A stretch of DNA of 64,000 nt from Ilex aquifolium (GCA_951799425.1 OX637399.1:34879701-34943700), one strand, 5' to 3'; counted from the stretch's first letter, positions 23,271-36,585 are shown. Numbers and translations: made by a program. Notes: generated by a model not told the origin, from the sequence alone.

Positions 23271-23461
23271 GTAAAAGAAAATGACAAAATTAGAATAATA
23301 ATAATTTTCAAATTTCAGCTTCTTGTATTTGTCAAGTAATTTGATTCAAATCAGTATTTAAATTTCAATGGATATCAAATAGTTTACAGATTAAAAAAAT
23401 CTAATATTCAACACTTAAATTTCTGTATTAAGTTTTTAACACATTTTTTATTGGTATTGCG

Positions 23462-23625
23462 GACAGGAGTGTTCAGGTCAGTTTATGCGCACCTCGATTG
23501 ATCCATTTCCCGGTTCGGTCAAAGGGAATCCATCCATGCTGGGACTAGAAAATTAATGAGAAATAAATCCTTCATGACCTGACCTCAAGAGAGTTGCTAA
23601 ATTTTAAACTCGAGACGTCTGAATT
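23462..23625 (+). repeat. Dispersed repeat, copy A
   Basis: Shares ordered phrases with 29747-29930: gtgttcaggtcagtttatgc, gcgcacctcga, ggtcaaa, gataaatc-type text, ttcatgacctgacctcaag and gacgtctga. Two diverged copies of one non-coding repeat family. The class is unknown; a SINE-like or MITE origin is possible. Confidence 0.75.
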
Positions 23626-23655
23626 ACGTAATTTTCAATTTTATCAAACACTACC

Positions 23656-25530
23656 TTAGATTAGTCATTCCTAGACTTGACACAAATTAACATCCAACTC
23701 TTATTGGATGAAAAACTGTGGGCATGGTAGTAATTTGTCTTGTAATTCTTAGGTTTCGTTGTGTATTTCAAATGCCAAGTGCCCATTATGTTGTATCATT
23801 TGGAGTTGGACATTCCTTGTTTCTTTCCTAATCAATGAGGGTTACTCGCATGCATGAGCCCAAGGAATTTAGAGAAACCGCTCTAGAAATCAATTAACCG
23901 AGCGTGTCGCCTGTGATCATGGTGCGCATAGGGGTTGCAAATCCTTGAATTTTGGCCTTGTGGGTGCATCTGCATCTACTACTTTTTCTATCTACCTTTT
24001 ACTCAGATTTCTCTCCCTATAAAAGAACAACCTCTTCACCATCCTTCTCTAGCTAAACTTCAGTTTGAAGCAAATGAAGACTGTCAAAATGAAGTTGCAG
24101 CTTTATCACTGATGAAGTTTATATTGCTTGTAATGATTTAGTATATGCATTTTCTTATAGACCTAGAATTTTGCCACATGCATTGACAAAGTAGATCTAG
24201 GTAGAAAAGTTGATAAGGTAGATAATGGTATTACAAATAACACTTTAATACACGAAATTTCTATCACTGTAAAATTAAAATAAAGTCAAATATATCCTTA
24301 TATATAGTCCCCTAACAATATCCTTGATTGTAGCTGCACGAGTGATAAGATAGCTAGTGACAAAGTAGGTTTACTCTTCAAACAGGAATTAGGATGGTTA
24401 ATTCTTTCTATAGATCTTTAGAAGGGCATTCATGAAAATAAAGAGAAGTTGGTTTTGTTTTGTTTTTTTTTTTTTTTTTGGGGGGGGGACAGACGGTTGT
24501 CCTTATCTGCCTTCCCTAGATCCAACGTTGTACCATCTTTTAAGTGCTACACTTACGCAGTCAATCTTTGTTAATAAAAAAGGGTAAATATTATAATTAA
24601 TTCTTAAATTTTATTTCTTGTTTTAAAATAGACTTTGTACTTTTAATTATTTCAATTTAATTCATCAACTATTAATTTTATGTCAACAAAATCATTCCAA
24701 CCATTTCACTCATTTGAACAAACGAAGACACATGACGTGAACGACCATATGATAAACACATGGGTTTGCCTCCGTTTGTTCTAATGAGTAAAATAGACAG
24801 AAAGACTTTATAAATATCAAATTGATAAATGAAGAATTAAATTAATTGATAGTTCAAAGACTATTTTAAAATAGACTTTATAAACGATGTCGTTTTATAA
24901 GCTCATATTATCGGATTTATTATATTTTCTTTAGCGTTATTGGTTTATTGTGTTGGTTTACATGTTCTTATATTATATTTTAATAGCCTAATTGTAAAAG
25001 TAGCCCAAAAATTTAGTAATTGAGTTGTTAAAATGACTCAAAAATTAATAACTTACAAACTGAGAATACGAGAGATATTTTGTATTCTTACTCGACTTTC
25101 GAACTAATTTTTTTGGATGGAATTCGACTCGAAATATTACCCTCAATCAAAGAAGACCGGCGAAAAAATTGGCCTTTTATAATTCATCGACTAAAAAGAT
25201 AAAATTTATTGTTTCCTACCCGTCGACTCGGGTGAATAGCCTATGTAAAACACAGGGCATTGCTATAATATCCATGGTACCGACAACTTTAATGAATAAT
25301 ATAGGAGGGCCTCGTGACCTGTTCAGTACAAAAATCTATTCTCATTATATCACCCTCACACACACGACAATCCAAAATATAGTTTTTTTTACCATGTTTT
25401 TGTCTTGATATTATTTTTTTTTTAATTTATTTTCTAAAATACCTTTTGTTTTCAAGAAAGAGTAGTTTAGTCCTATAGTTTCCAACAAAAAATTGTATTT
25501 GCAAATACGTTTTCAATTGAAAAAACCTTG
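23656..25530. other. Gene-free AT-rich DNA
   Basis: No gene seen. It contains a T-run followed by a G-run near 24461-24488 and otherwise unremarkable AT-rich sequence. Confidence 0.5.
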
Positions 25531-26705
25531 ATGCTCCGTTTGGTATGATGGAAAAATGGAAGGATGGAAAGTTGGAAGGATGAAAAGTTTGAGGAATGGA
25601 AAGTTATGTTTGGTAAGGAAGGAAAATAGAAAGGATGAAAAAGTGGATAAATTCACTTTCCTTCCAACTCACCAAAATCAATCCCTCCAAAATTGGATGA
25701 AAAGTGGATGAAAAGTTAATTATTTGTGTTGAGATGTATCTTATTTGTCTATATATCTTTTAATATATACATATATTATGTATACATTAATTTCATATAA
25801 AAATACAATAATAAAATATGTATATATATATTAAAAAAATTTAAAAAATAAAAAATAAAAAATAAAAAATTTAAATTAAAAAAATATGTTTCTATCTTAA
25901 CTAGAGGTGAAAATTTTCGACTCAACACGATAACACGACTCGAACTCAACACGAATTTTATGACACGAACTTGATTATAACTCGACACGAACTTGAAAAT
26001 GACCTGACACGCAAACAAGAAATATAAATGCTCATATTCAGTTCAATCAGTCAAACTCAAAATTGACACTATCAACCCGTTTATTTAAAAATAAACACTT
26101 TCGCTATTTTCTTGTTTGTATGGTAACACGAAATTAACACGAAACTAATATGTTTAACTAGTATTATAGACATAAAATGTTAATTATTTGTAACTATTTA
26201 TTAAGTTCTGACATAATTATTATATAAAAAAGATATTTTTACTTATTATTATATTTATTTATGTTAATTTTTAATTTGTAGAAAAAAATATTAACATGGA
26301 TTCAATTCAGTGAAAATAGAATATTATGGTTAAATTTTTTATTCAAAGTTTATGTGGGTCAACATGAATACGAATACGAACATAATACGAAAATAAACAA
26401 GTCAACTTGCAACTCGACACGACACAATTAGTTAAATGAGTTGAGTTACGTGTGACTAATGTTTGACACAAACCCGTAATGACTCAACACGAATCTGACA
26501 CGACACGACTCGACTCGATTGTCACCCTTAATCTTAGCCAGTACAAAAAAAAAAAAAAATTAGTCATTTTTATTTTTCATCCATCCAACCAAACACAAAA
26601 GAAGAAAATAGTATTATTCCTACTTTCCTTCATTGAAGGATAGAAGGTGTATCTCTTACACTTTTCATCATTCATATTTTCTATCATTCCTAACAAACGG
26701 AGCAT
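25531..26705. mobile_element. Outer element with ATGCTCCGTTTGG termini, carrying a nested hAT-like insert
   Basis: Left end ATGCTCCGTTTGGTATGATG; the right end inverted reads ATGCTCCGTTTGTTAGGAATGATAG. Both sides then show ggaaaatggaaggatg-type sequence in opposite orientation. Taking out the inner 629-bp element leaves a MITE of roughly 540 bp. The superfamily is not certain. Confidence 0.6.
25902..26530. mobile_element. Non-autonomous hAT-like element, 629 bp
   Basis: Flanked by ATCTTAAC (25894-25901) and ATCTTAGC (26531-26538), an 8-bp duplication with one change. Termini are TAGAGGTGAAAATTTTCG and, inverted from the right, TAAGGGTGACAATCGAG. Subterminal DNA reiterates cacgaa, cgactcaacacga and cgacacgac. 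It is of the same kind as 12522-13201 but with different motif wording. No ORF. Confidence 0.75.
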
Positions 26706-29700
26706 AAATGTGTGGCTCTTCCACTTGATGGTTCAATTAACGAGCAATTTAAATCTAACTATGCTATGTTTTTTTACTACATTCATACGAAAAAAGAAAA
26801 AAAAATCGAACGCAATGATTAACACTAACTTATATAACCACCCAAAAAATAGAAGGAAATCCGGTGAAATTTTTCTGTATTTTCGTGTTTTCAATTAATT
26901 AATTGTTTTTAAAAAAAATTGAAAAAAAAAGAAGAAAAACGTAAATTCTGTGAAAAATCATTTACAATAAAGACTAAGTGTTGGGGGTGGGCCATGAAGG
27001 TGGGTTTGTGAACATCAGAATGTATGTAGGCTGTTGTGGTCACTTTCTTTGAAGAAATGATGTTGTCCCTTCTTATCAGTAAATGGTTGTCATGATTTAG
27101 GCCCCTCTAAAATGATCCCCATACCATTCTATTAAAAGATAAAATGTTATTTCTTGAAATTTCTTTAGGAAGATAGCTCAGATAAAAAATAGAGAAAAGC
27201 TAGCTGGATAAACAAGACAGAGATCGCCCGCTTGATAATGCTACCTTGGGGATTATATAAGGAATGATTTCAAATCTAGAGGTTAATCGTAACTCTAGCA
27301 ACTCTATGTAACTCAAAAAGTTTTTTTTTTTTGCGTAATATATACATATCCAATATGTAGTGCGCGTTGTTTGTGGATGATATATCAAAGTAGATCTAAC
27401 TAGCAAAGTTGATAACGTAGGTGATGTTATAAAAAAGGACAATTAATGCATGATACTCTTGTTATTATATGGTTTAAGTATGATCGAATGTATGTAATTG
27501 TATCATGCATGCAATAACATACCCCCTACAGCTACAAGGATTGTCATCAAGTTCATGTAAGATGATAGTACATATAACGATTGTACGACGAGAGTTGGCA
27601 TTGTATATCAATGAATCAGATTTTAATTGATTCGAACCTAATTTAAAATTATCCAATCTAATTATTTGGTTGATTCTATTTTCATATTTCATATTTAAAT
27701 TTTTTTTAAAAGTAAAAATTCAATATGATTTAAATAACTTAAATACGCTGAATGTTTAAAAAACTTGTATGAATTTCATATACATTATATTAAATCATCA
27801 ATCCTTTCTGTCATATATTTGTATACTGGTGTCAATATAAATTAGATTGGAGATTGGTACTTCCTATATTTTGCAAAATTGTACAAAACAAATTCAAAGT
27901 TAGATTGAATTATCAATCAAAAATTTCAATCTATATTGCCTAATAAGATGTAGTTTCAGATTAAATTCGAGATAAAATTCAAATCCTTGATGCCTAATTG
28001 CCACTAGTCTTAATGATGCATAGTTGAGATAATGCTCTATTATTGAAAACACAAGTTATTTAATGGATTTCCAACATATATCAACCGACTTGTTGATTCA
28101 ACCAGCAAGAAAACCATAATCAAAAGTACCAAAAAAAGTCTAAAAAGGGTCAAATACTCTTTGTTGCTTATTATCTCAACTTGTTTTGTGTTGTAACAAG
28201 TAGGACTGCATGTTAAACAATCCAAGCAGCTCGAGCAAGCTTGACTCAACTTTGATTCATTCAAATTGTAAAATGAATCGTATTTGATTAGTTTAATGTC
28301 TTACGTGCTTGTGGTTCAATTGGTTTTTCTTCTTGGTACTGTGAAATTAATGTTTTTTTGGAGACAAATAGACCCACCACTTCTCAAAGTTGGGGTTGTT
28401 GATCTGTAAAAATGTTATTGAGTGCATACAGCTTGTATGCAAACAGGAAATATCAAATCCTTAGATGGGCATTGTCGCCATGAGTACACACTTCATGATT
28501 AACACCAAGACTATGTCAAACTTTGAATTGCTTTGCAAGGAATTAGGGTTTCTCCTTTTCAAAAACCCTCCTTTCTTCTTTGAATTTCTATTTTTTTTTT
28601 CTTTTTTCTCATTTTTTTTTTCCTTTTTTTTCATTTTTCCCATTTTCATTTTTTTCTTTAATTTGTTTCTTTTTCATTTTTTTTTTTAAATTTGTTTCTT
28701 TTAGTTCATCATTTGGTCAAAGTGATGGTGTAAGCATCATTGGAACATCAACTGCTACATGAAAGTTTTCTCATAATGGGCTTCAAATGGCCACCCTCAT
28801 TAATGGTTAATCATTTTTAAGGAGCCCATTTGACTAACTTTATGTTGGTCCTGTCCTCCCATAAGCATCATTACCAGCTTATGTTGAAATCCTTTTGGGG
28901 GTAATACTATCTATGTCTAAATTATAGTTACATCACTTATAGTTAGGCCTAACAATACCAATATTCCAATTCCAAAAAAAAAAAATATATATATATATAT
29001 ATCTTTTTGGTCTTCGGTAAATCACTAAACTCCACTGTAGTTCATATACTCGTTTTGGATACCACTCTAGCATCATGTGTCAGTATAAAAATTATGATTT
29101 CATGCAAGATTGTTCATAATACGATTGTCACCCTTAAGCCGACTAACGTTTTTTATTGTTGACTTATTTCAAGAAATTAAAATAAAAAATAATTGAAATA
29201 AATAAATTTTACGATCTCCATCCCATCAACTAAAAGGAATATATAATAATACCAATAATAAAGTGAAAAATCATGACCATAATTCAAAAAACATGTTAAG
29301 TAAATAAAATATCTACTATAAGAAAACAAATACAACCAATTTTCTTGACATTTTTTATTACATGATGTAAGAAAATAAACAAACCTCTGACTTTTTACTT
29401 CATTTTAAGAGAAATCATGAAAATGAAAATAATATTATTCATATTTGGCCAACAAATATTAAAAAAACATAAGAGTATGATACCGTAAAATGGATAATTG
29501 CAATTTTCTTATATCGGACAAAAACAGACAAGGAGTGATAGTGTTTTTGACAAAAAATAAAGACATATCCCAGCACTTATGGTATTCTACCAGGAGTTCT
29601 TTTAAATTGGTTTGTCTTATGTCAATTCAAACGTATGAGATTAATTGTGCAATTTTGTCAAAACAATCATAAAATAGATTGATTTTGCTGAATTACCCAT

Positions 29701-29746
29701 GCTTTAAGACATGTTCTAAGACATGAGAGTTGATGTTTTTGTTTTG
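26706..29746. other. Gene-free AT-rich DNA with simple repeats
   Basis: No gene seen. It holds a long T/C-rich tract at about 28560-28695, whose Phe-rich or Lys-rich frames are artefacts, and an (AT)n run near 28986-29002. Confidence 0.5.
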
Positions 29747-29930
29747 TCAGGGGTGTCTGGGTCAATTTACGCACACCTTGACTAATTTTCTCCTATATTT
29801 GGTCAAATGCAGGTCATCCACACCGGAACAAGGTATTCATGAGAGATAAATCTTTCATGACCTGACCTCAAGAAGTTGCAAAATTCAAATTCAAGACGTC
29901 TGAGTTTATAACTCCTCCCTTTTACCACCT
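29747..29930 (+). repeat. Dispersed repeat, copy B
   Basis: Partner of 23462-23625, in the same orientation. Key shared phrases are ggtgtctgggtcaattta, cgcacacctt, tttcatgacctgacctcaag and gacgtctga. Confidence 0.75.
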
Positions 29931-30479
29931 GAATTATCTTTGGAGTTATGAGAGTTGGTTTTGGAAACACCTTGTAGTCGTATTGGTTATATTCTGTTTA
30001 GAAACAATGGGCAAGTAACCCGTAGGTGTTGGGATGGACTATGATGACAAGGAGCCCATGTTAGATAATAATCACAAAGCGTTATGGTTGTGATGTTTTT
30101 TCATATTCCACCCACAAAAAGGAATATAATTGGCATTGTCTGTTGGGGGTCAAGGCATTGTCTGCTGGGGCCACTACATATCACGTTTTATCAAATAAGC
30201 GATAGCAAATGATCATCAACTACGATTCCATTCACATACGCATGAATCGCTTGTCAATTATATTTGCTAGAGTAAAAGTGAGTCTCATTTGACATTAGAG
30301 TTAATAACTAATTCAATGACTACAATCAAAGGTAGAAGCACGTTCACGGGTGTTTTGGTAGACTCTAGCATATGTAGTGTTTTATCTTTAATTTTTCGCG
30401 GCTGATATCTCTCTAAGATTATTCATCTGACAATCCTAATTGATTGCAAAAAAATTTCCCTCCCAACTTTTTGAGAAAG

Positions 30480-31192
30480 ACTTTCATTCGTTTTACAACT
30501 CTAAGAATCCCATATCTCATATAACTTTCTCTCTCTCATACTCCCATCTCTCAAACGTTTATCTCTCATATAATTCTCTCTCTCATATACTCTCATCTAT
30601 CAGACGTTTCAAAATTTAAACATACACACAAAGTCTTTCTCTCTCTCTCATATCTATCTGATGTAGCTCACACATCTCTCTCTCCCCCTCTCACATACCT
30701 CTCAGCATCTCTCACACGTCTCTCTCTCACATACCTCTCTGTTTACATCCGGTTGTCTTTCTCTCACTTAGCTCTCTGATACCTCTCCCTCTCCTTACCC
30801 ATTCATCCCTAATTACACATACAGAAAAAAACGTTAACTTGTCTTCTCTCTCCCTCTTTGTCTCTGCCTACACCCTATAACATACACATGTCGATGTCGA
30901 ACACCTTCGAAGTCAACGATTAGCCTCTTACTCTCCCCCTACCTCAATCACAATATTTCCCTCTCTCTCAATCATGTTTTTTGTATGTGGTGTTTGCATT
31001 TTTTTTGTGTGCTTGAGTGTGCGTTTATGTTTGTTTGTTTATGTGTGCTTTTGTTTGTGTGTTCTATCTCTCTCTGTGTGTATTTTATGTCTGTATTTTT
31101 CTATGTTGTGTGTGTATTCTCCCACACTCTCTCACTGTGCATTTTCTAGGTTTCTCTATGTGCATGTGTGCATTGAGTGTGTGTTCTGGGTT

Positions 31193-31240
<48 letters not shown>

Positions 31241-31570
31241 GACTGTGTGTTCTGGGTTCCCCTCTCTCTCTCTCTCTCTTACTATGAGTTTTTTGGGTTT
31301 CTCTGTATGTGTTTGCGTGTGTGTGTTGAGTGTGAGTTTTGGGTTTTTTTGTGTGCGTTGTATGTATGTGTGTGTGTTCTGGGTTTTTTTTGTGTGTGTT
31401 TTTCTGTGTGTTTGTGTGTACGTGTATGTTTCTTGTTTTTTTTTTCTATGCATTGTGTATGTGTGTTTATGTCAGTGTTGTGTGTGTTTCTGGGTTTTTT
31501 TTTTTGTGTGCTTTTTGTGTGTGTGTGTGTTTATGTGAGCGTTGTGTGTGTGTTTCTGTGTGTGGTTTTT
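30480..31570 (+). repeat. CT-rich then TG-rich simple-sequence block
   Basis: About 30500-30970 is pyrimidine-rich (ctctctct, tctcatat, ctctcaca); about 30970-31570 is dominated by gtgtgt with interspersed 'ctgggttt' phrases spaced roughly every 60-70 bp. A pure (TG)n run lies at 31197-31239 and a (CT)n at about 31262-31280. The Cys/Val/Phe-rich frame spanning it (30974-31615) lacks any domain and reads open in several frames, so it is not called a gene. Confidence 0.85.
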
Positions 31571-33150
31571 AACAATATAGTTTTTTATATTTGTGGATTT
31601 ACAATGTTTTTTTAGTTTCTTAAAGAGTCATTGAAATTTTGCTTAATATCTCTTTTTGACAGGTTACACTTTAGAGTGATAATATTTTGATTGATCTGAA
31701 TTGGACTCTAAACCTTTTGATAATTGTAAGCACTCATTTCCTTCCTTTCTTACTTTCTACTATAATTGAATTTTAATGATGAATTACAATACATTTTTTT
31801 TCTAGCTCTTGACAATCACCATCGACTGCCCATCTTCTCAAATATTATTTACGTACTAGAATACTCTCAATTATAATTCTGATAGCATACTAAATATGTT
31901 TGTTCAATTCTTTTGTTTATTTGTGTTGTCATTGATATGACAACAAATTTTGGTTGATTAACTACGTCATTTTTTATCAACTCTAAATTTTTTTTACTCA
32001 CAATGATTTTAAAGGGTACGTCAATCTATTTATTTTATTTTATAGGTTTTCATTCTTCTCGTATATGTGGGTATGGGTGTGGTGGGAGAGAGGTTGTGTG
32101 AGTGTAGAATTTGATATTTATGTTATTGGGTTGTGGGTATGTTTTCATCCTTCTTGCAGATTTAACAAGTATTGATTATGTTTTATCCATTTGTCATATT
32201 TTATGGGTTTTGCTATACATGGTTTGCGGTGTGGGTGTGGGTGGGCGATGATTGTGCGATGTAGAATTTGATATTTTTTCATTGCCTTTTTAGGATTGTG
32301 TGGGTGGGTTTTCATCATTCTAGAAGCTTCACTAGAGAAGAATTATGAGGTATTTTGATGATTTTCTAACATTACTTTTTAATTAAACTATAATTTATTA
32401 CTATTTTTTTTTATCTTAAAAGCTTGAATTGTTGTATTTCTAACAACAACAGTTGTTAAATAGGAGGGTTTGTCAGTAATCAAAAAGGAATGTGTGTGGA
32501 TGTGTTTTTGTGTATGTTTATATGCGGGGGATTGGACATTTGGTGATTGAATTTATAATTATACTGTCATTGGGGCTGAATGATGATAAAATCATGAATT
32601 TTATAAATGAGTAAGATTTGGTTGATTTTATTTATTGCTTAAAGATTGTGAATTTAATTATGTTCTGTTAATATTTATTTGTTTTTTGCTTGAGGTGTTT
32701 ATTACATGGGGTGGATTGAAAATTTAGTAATTGAATTTATAATTAAGGTGTGCTATTGGGTTGAATGGTGAGAGTGGTGATAAATTACATATCGTGTTGT
32801 TTTGAGGTATTAGTATATGTGGTGTTGTTTTTGGGAGTTTTTTGTACATTTTTATGAAAGTTCCATTCATATGGACGATATGGTCAATGATATATTTTAA
32901 GTAATTTTAAAAGAAAAATTGGTATAAATATTTTTGAGCCATTCTTTTTAAATCAAGGAAATTGTTTGTGATTTTTTTGTGTGATACATAGTGCCTTCAA
33001 GTACGGGTAATAACTAGTTAATACGTATTGCTCCTTTATTTTTTTTAAAAAAAAAAATTGGAATAGGGTTTATCAATATATGTAGTTTCTCGAGTAAACT
33101 AATAGTCCATTGTACCCTAATCTAGCAAAACAAATGTTTTACTTTTGGAC
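31571..33150. other. Gene-free AT-rich DNA with GTGTGGG-type phrases
   Basis: No gene seen. Scattered gtgtgggtgtggtggg phrases (near 32070 and 32230) echo the preceding TG-rich block and suggest it is an eroded continuation. Confidence 0.4.
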
Positions 33151-33179
33151 TAAGTACAATATATGTGAAATGCCTTGAT

Positions 33180-33890
33180 TTATATTGATAAGGACGAAAT
33201 TTAGAGCATGAGCCGACATGATTCAAGAGCCCAATATGTCCAAGGGACCCTTTTGCGTAAATGGCCCAAATGAAGTGCCCATAACTTGCCCACGCTGAAA
33301 GTAGAAGGGACCAAAACCAGGGGGCCATGCCCAACGCCACCGGGAGGCTTGCAACCGAACCTGACCCCAATCCAGTCCAGCTTGACACGAACCCTAGAAC
33401 ATTCTGTTGTGCCACGTGTCATAGGGACAAGAGAACCAACTCTGACATCTGCGACAATGGCATACTTGCTGGAGGAGTGGTACGTATAACGATTTCAGGG
33501 ATCGTGGGATAGGGGGGCGCCGGATGAACAGTAGCGTCGGATGGCAGGGGTTGTCGTCGGACAGTGACAGAAGGTCCCACAGAATCAGCAAGAAGGAAGA
33601 AGGAGCCACGAAAACCCTAGAAAAAGTCAGTATAAATAAGGCACTGTTACCTAGCAAAAGGCTTCTTCTCTCTTCTCCCCCAACAGATCGACTCTTGGCA
33701 AAAACTAGTAAGAACATCAGACCCACTCCCTCTGAGAATCCAGCACTTGCTTCGTCATTATATTGATCAAGGATTGGATAATATACGATCTCAAGAAGCA
33801 AGAGACTTCGTTTCAGTGGACGTAGTCTTAATCCTTCGGTTAAAGTGAACCACTTACTTTGTGCGCTCTTTCATTCCTCATAAATTAACC
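33180..33890 (+). mobile_element. Probable LTR of a retrotransposon (solo or remnant)
   Basis: A GC-richer block with LTR-like order: a TATA-type box tataaata at 33631-33638 preceded by 'aaaaccctag', followed by cttctctcttctccccc and then 'cagtggacgtagtcttaat' and 'gtgaaccacttac', phrasing common at the 3' part of plant Ty3/gypsy LTRs. No second copy is in the window and the ends were not delimited. Confidence 0.45.
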
Positions 33891-33940
33891 TAAAAATCAC
33901 CATAATCCACTAATCACTTATAGAATATCATTGGCTGGGC

Positions 33941-34610
33941 TTGGGAAGTTATTTCCGGCCATCATCATATATAAAAAATAACTATTTTGATACATATGGA
34001 CCAATAGTTAGAATCTCTAGAATAATAGTTTTGATTGGTTTAGCTTCAATTTATAACTTTGAGATAGATCAAATGAATGTAATAATAGTTTTCTTAAATG
34101 ATGAATTAAAAGAGGAGATATATATGGAACAATTCGAAGGTTTCGTTGTGAAAGGACAAGAACAAAATGCCTCTAGGTTGATTAAATCACTACATGGACT
34201 TAGCATAGTGGCATGAAACAATTTGATGAAACTGTTATTTCAAATGACTTTAAATTCAGGAATATGATAAGGGTGTCTATAATCAATTTGCTAATGGAAA
34301 GGTATAATAATTTGTCTATACATAGATGACATGCTTATACTGAATACGAACTTTACGAACTTAGAAAGTATCAGTACTACTAAAATATTCTTGCCGTCTT
34401 AATTTTGACATGAAGGATATAGATGTTGTTGATGTCATCTTAGGTATTAGAATTACAAAGCAGAATAATAATTTTATTTTCTCTCAATTACATTATATTG
34501 AGAAAATACTTAAGAAATTTAATCATTTTGATTGTACACTTATTAGCACACATTTTAATTCCTACTTAAGGTTGTTTCATAATACTGGTAGAGTGGTATC
34601 CTAATTATAA
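33941..34610 (+). pseudogene. Ty1/copia reverse transcriptase fragment, degenerate
   Basis: Translation gives recognisable copia RVT_2 pieces: YFDTYGPIVRIS, then LIGLASIYNFEIDQMNV, FLNDELKEEIYMEQFEGF, later LYIDDML (the active-site YxDD motif, other frame) and DVILGIRI. Several stops and frameshifts separate them. This is a dead retroelement pol remnant. Its downstream RNase H end appears 1.9 kb away at 36586, with unrelated DNA between. Confidence 0.85.
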
Positions 34611-34619
34611 TATGTTAGA

Positions 34620-36160
34620 GTGAAGGATCTTCCCACTCGATTATACACGAGAAATCGAATGCACAACTTAGAGGGGAGATGAATAGATAAATTAAAAATT
34701 AAGACTCAAACAATCACTAATTTAAATCTAATCGACCACAAAATTAATTAGTCATCTAGATCCCTTTTTTACCCACAAGAACAACCCAACATATGAATTA
34801 TGATGATTAATATATGAAATTAATTAATTCATTAATCCAATCACTCACCCCTTAGATCCCACCAATTAGGCAATAGTCCACAAAACTTAATCATTGAATA
34901 TGTCAAATAGAGTCTTTAAACAATCATTCCATCGAACACTTTGTGAATGTGTTATTGCAACCGCATATGAAAAATAAAGCAGTAAAAGTCATCCACAATA
35001 CAAACAATTTGTTGACACGGAAATCTTTTTCGGGAAAAATCGAGAAATCAATCTCGATTCACCTAGAGCCTAACCCACTAAACTCAAAATCAATTTACCA
35101 ATATTTGAGTTTTATACTCCAACCAATTTCTAGGATTAGGTGATCATTTACATTGTAAATCTCTCCTTTGGATTCACCATCGAAGTCTTGAGTATCTTTA
35201 GTTGGACGTGTCCACCGCAATCAATTGTACAGGCCCCTTCGAGCAATCTTCTAGGACGCACCCAAGATTCTTAGTATGCACATACCAATGTGAGTTTTGT
35301 TGATCACCAAGTTAGATCTTCTTCTCCAATGTGTGAAGTTGAATACAAGAATCAAGGTGGATTGACCTTTGGAGATTCAGGGATCTAGGGTTGTTCTTGG
35401 CTCTCTAGATGTATAAGAGGCATAAAATAAGCTTACAAGAGAGTTTTTAAGAGTTAGCTTAGCTTGGGAAGGCTTACCCTTTATATTGGTTCAAAATTAG
35501 GTTTGTCTTGGGGTCCAAGTAAACACAAATTTACGAATCACCACTCGGTCCGTTAGAAAGCGGTTGTCACTAGAATGAAAAATTGGTTCAAACTAGATTA
35601 GTGGTGTAGAGGCCGCTCGAGCGGCTAGAGGGCGGTCTCCATTGCCCAATTCATTAGCCTTCTCTGATTTTATCCTTAGGTGTTTACCGCTCTAGCCGAA
35701 GACAAGCGAGCTAAGGGTGGTCTCTACTAGTTTTTAAGCTAAAAACCTAGCAAAAATTTGATCAATTGAGTACTAAAAAGGTGTTGCTCAAATAGGATTT
35801 GATACATGACTCATTCTATGTTCTCAAAACACATTTAAAATTTAGAAAATCAATTTCATGAAAATATTAAAAGTCATTCACGGATATTCTTAATTCCAAT
35901 TTCATTATCCTAATCAGTTTAAGTCCATAAATATACCAAGTGTTCTAAGGTATTTACGTCACTACTTTTATCCTAAGCATTGAAGTTGCATCGGAGATCT
36001 CTTGATTTGGCTTTGTAGTTTGAACTCTGTCTTTCCTTGTTGCTTTCGGAACTTGATCTTTGAAGCATCTTTCCCATGGAATTAGATTGAAATTTAAATC
36101 AAGATTTCACGAAAATTAGCCAATTACAATTAATTTTCTAACGGTATACAATGAAAAGTC
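34620..36160. mobile_element. Unclassified insertion separating the two parts of the copia remnant
   Basis: This 1.5-kb block begins near 'gagtgaaggatcttcccactcg' and has no coding signal. It includes a GC-richer part (35530-35740: ccgctcgagcggctagagg, gccgaagacaagcgag). 'cttagaggggagatgaatag' near 34667 resembles repeats common in plant genomes. Because copia sequence stops before it and resumes after the adjoining MITE, it is probably a later insertion. Borders are not defined. Confidence 0.4.
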
Positions 36161-36163
36161 TAA

Positions 36164-36533
36164 GGGCATCTCGAACGGTGCTCTTTATTTTAGAGGGTAT
36201 CTTTTCTAAAATAGAGAATATATTTAATAAAAAGTTATAATAGAGAGTAAATTTTTACACACCGCTCTAATATGATTCTCTATTCTTATCATTTTTATTA
36301 TTTTATACGTTTATCCTAATTATCTTTGATTGAAAGACAAATATATCTTTTTTTTGTTCCAAAAAAATAGTGTAGAGAGTGAGTTTTGACTCTCCAAATG
36401 TAGAGAGTCAAATTGTACTCTTTATTTTAGAGAGTCTAAATAAAGAGTCCACTGGAGAAGAAATTTTAAAGGTTGACTCTCTATAATAGAGAATTGAGTG
36501 AGAATAGAGAACTAATTAAAGATGCTCTAAATA
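36164..36533. mobile_element. MITE, same kind as 14607-15132
   Basis: Begins gggcatctcgaacggtgctc and ends attaaagatgctct; interior 'ctctattttag', 'agagaat' and 'tagagagtcaaat' phrases are shared with the 14.6-15.1 kb element, in the same order. No ORF. Confidence 0.6.
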
Positions 36534-36585
36534 CATTAAATTGAGACATAGTTATGTCAGATAATTACTGACAGATGGAGTAATA

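Larger units (their letters stand above)
21778..23655. mobile_element. Probable non-autonomous DNA element with CAC/GTG-rich interior
   Basis: The left boundary ggtggtgtttgataac and the right boundary, inverted, ggtagtgtttgataaa match. Subterminal DNA on both sides is AT-rich with 'acttaaaatt' and 'aatattcaacacttaa' phrases. The interior is the CAC/GTG tract. A dispersed repeat (23462-23625) sits just inside the right end. No clear target duplication was found, so limits are tentative. Confidence 0.4.

Noticed and set aside
28461..28762. Lys/Glu-rich (-) and Phe-rich (+) frames
   Set aside because: Artefacts of a T/C homopolymer-rich tract.
30974..31615. 213-codon open frame, Cys/Val/Phe-rich
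   Set aside because: Produced by the TG-rich simple repeat; several frames and both strands stay open together, and no domain or family resemblance.
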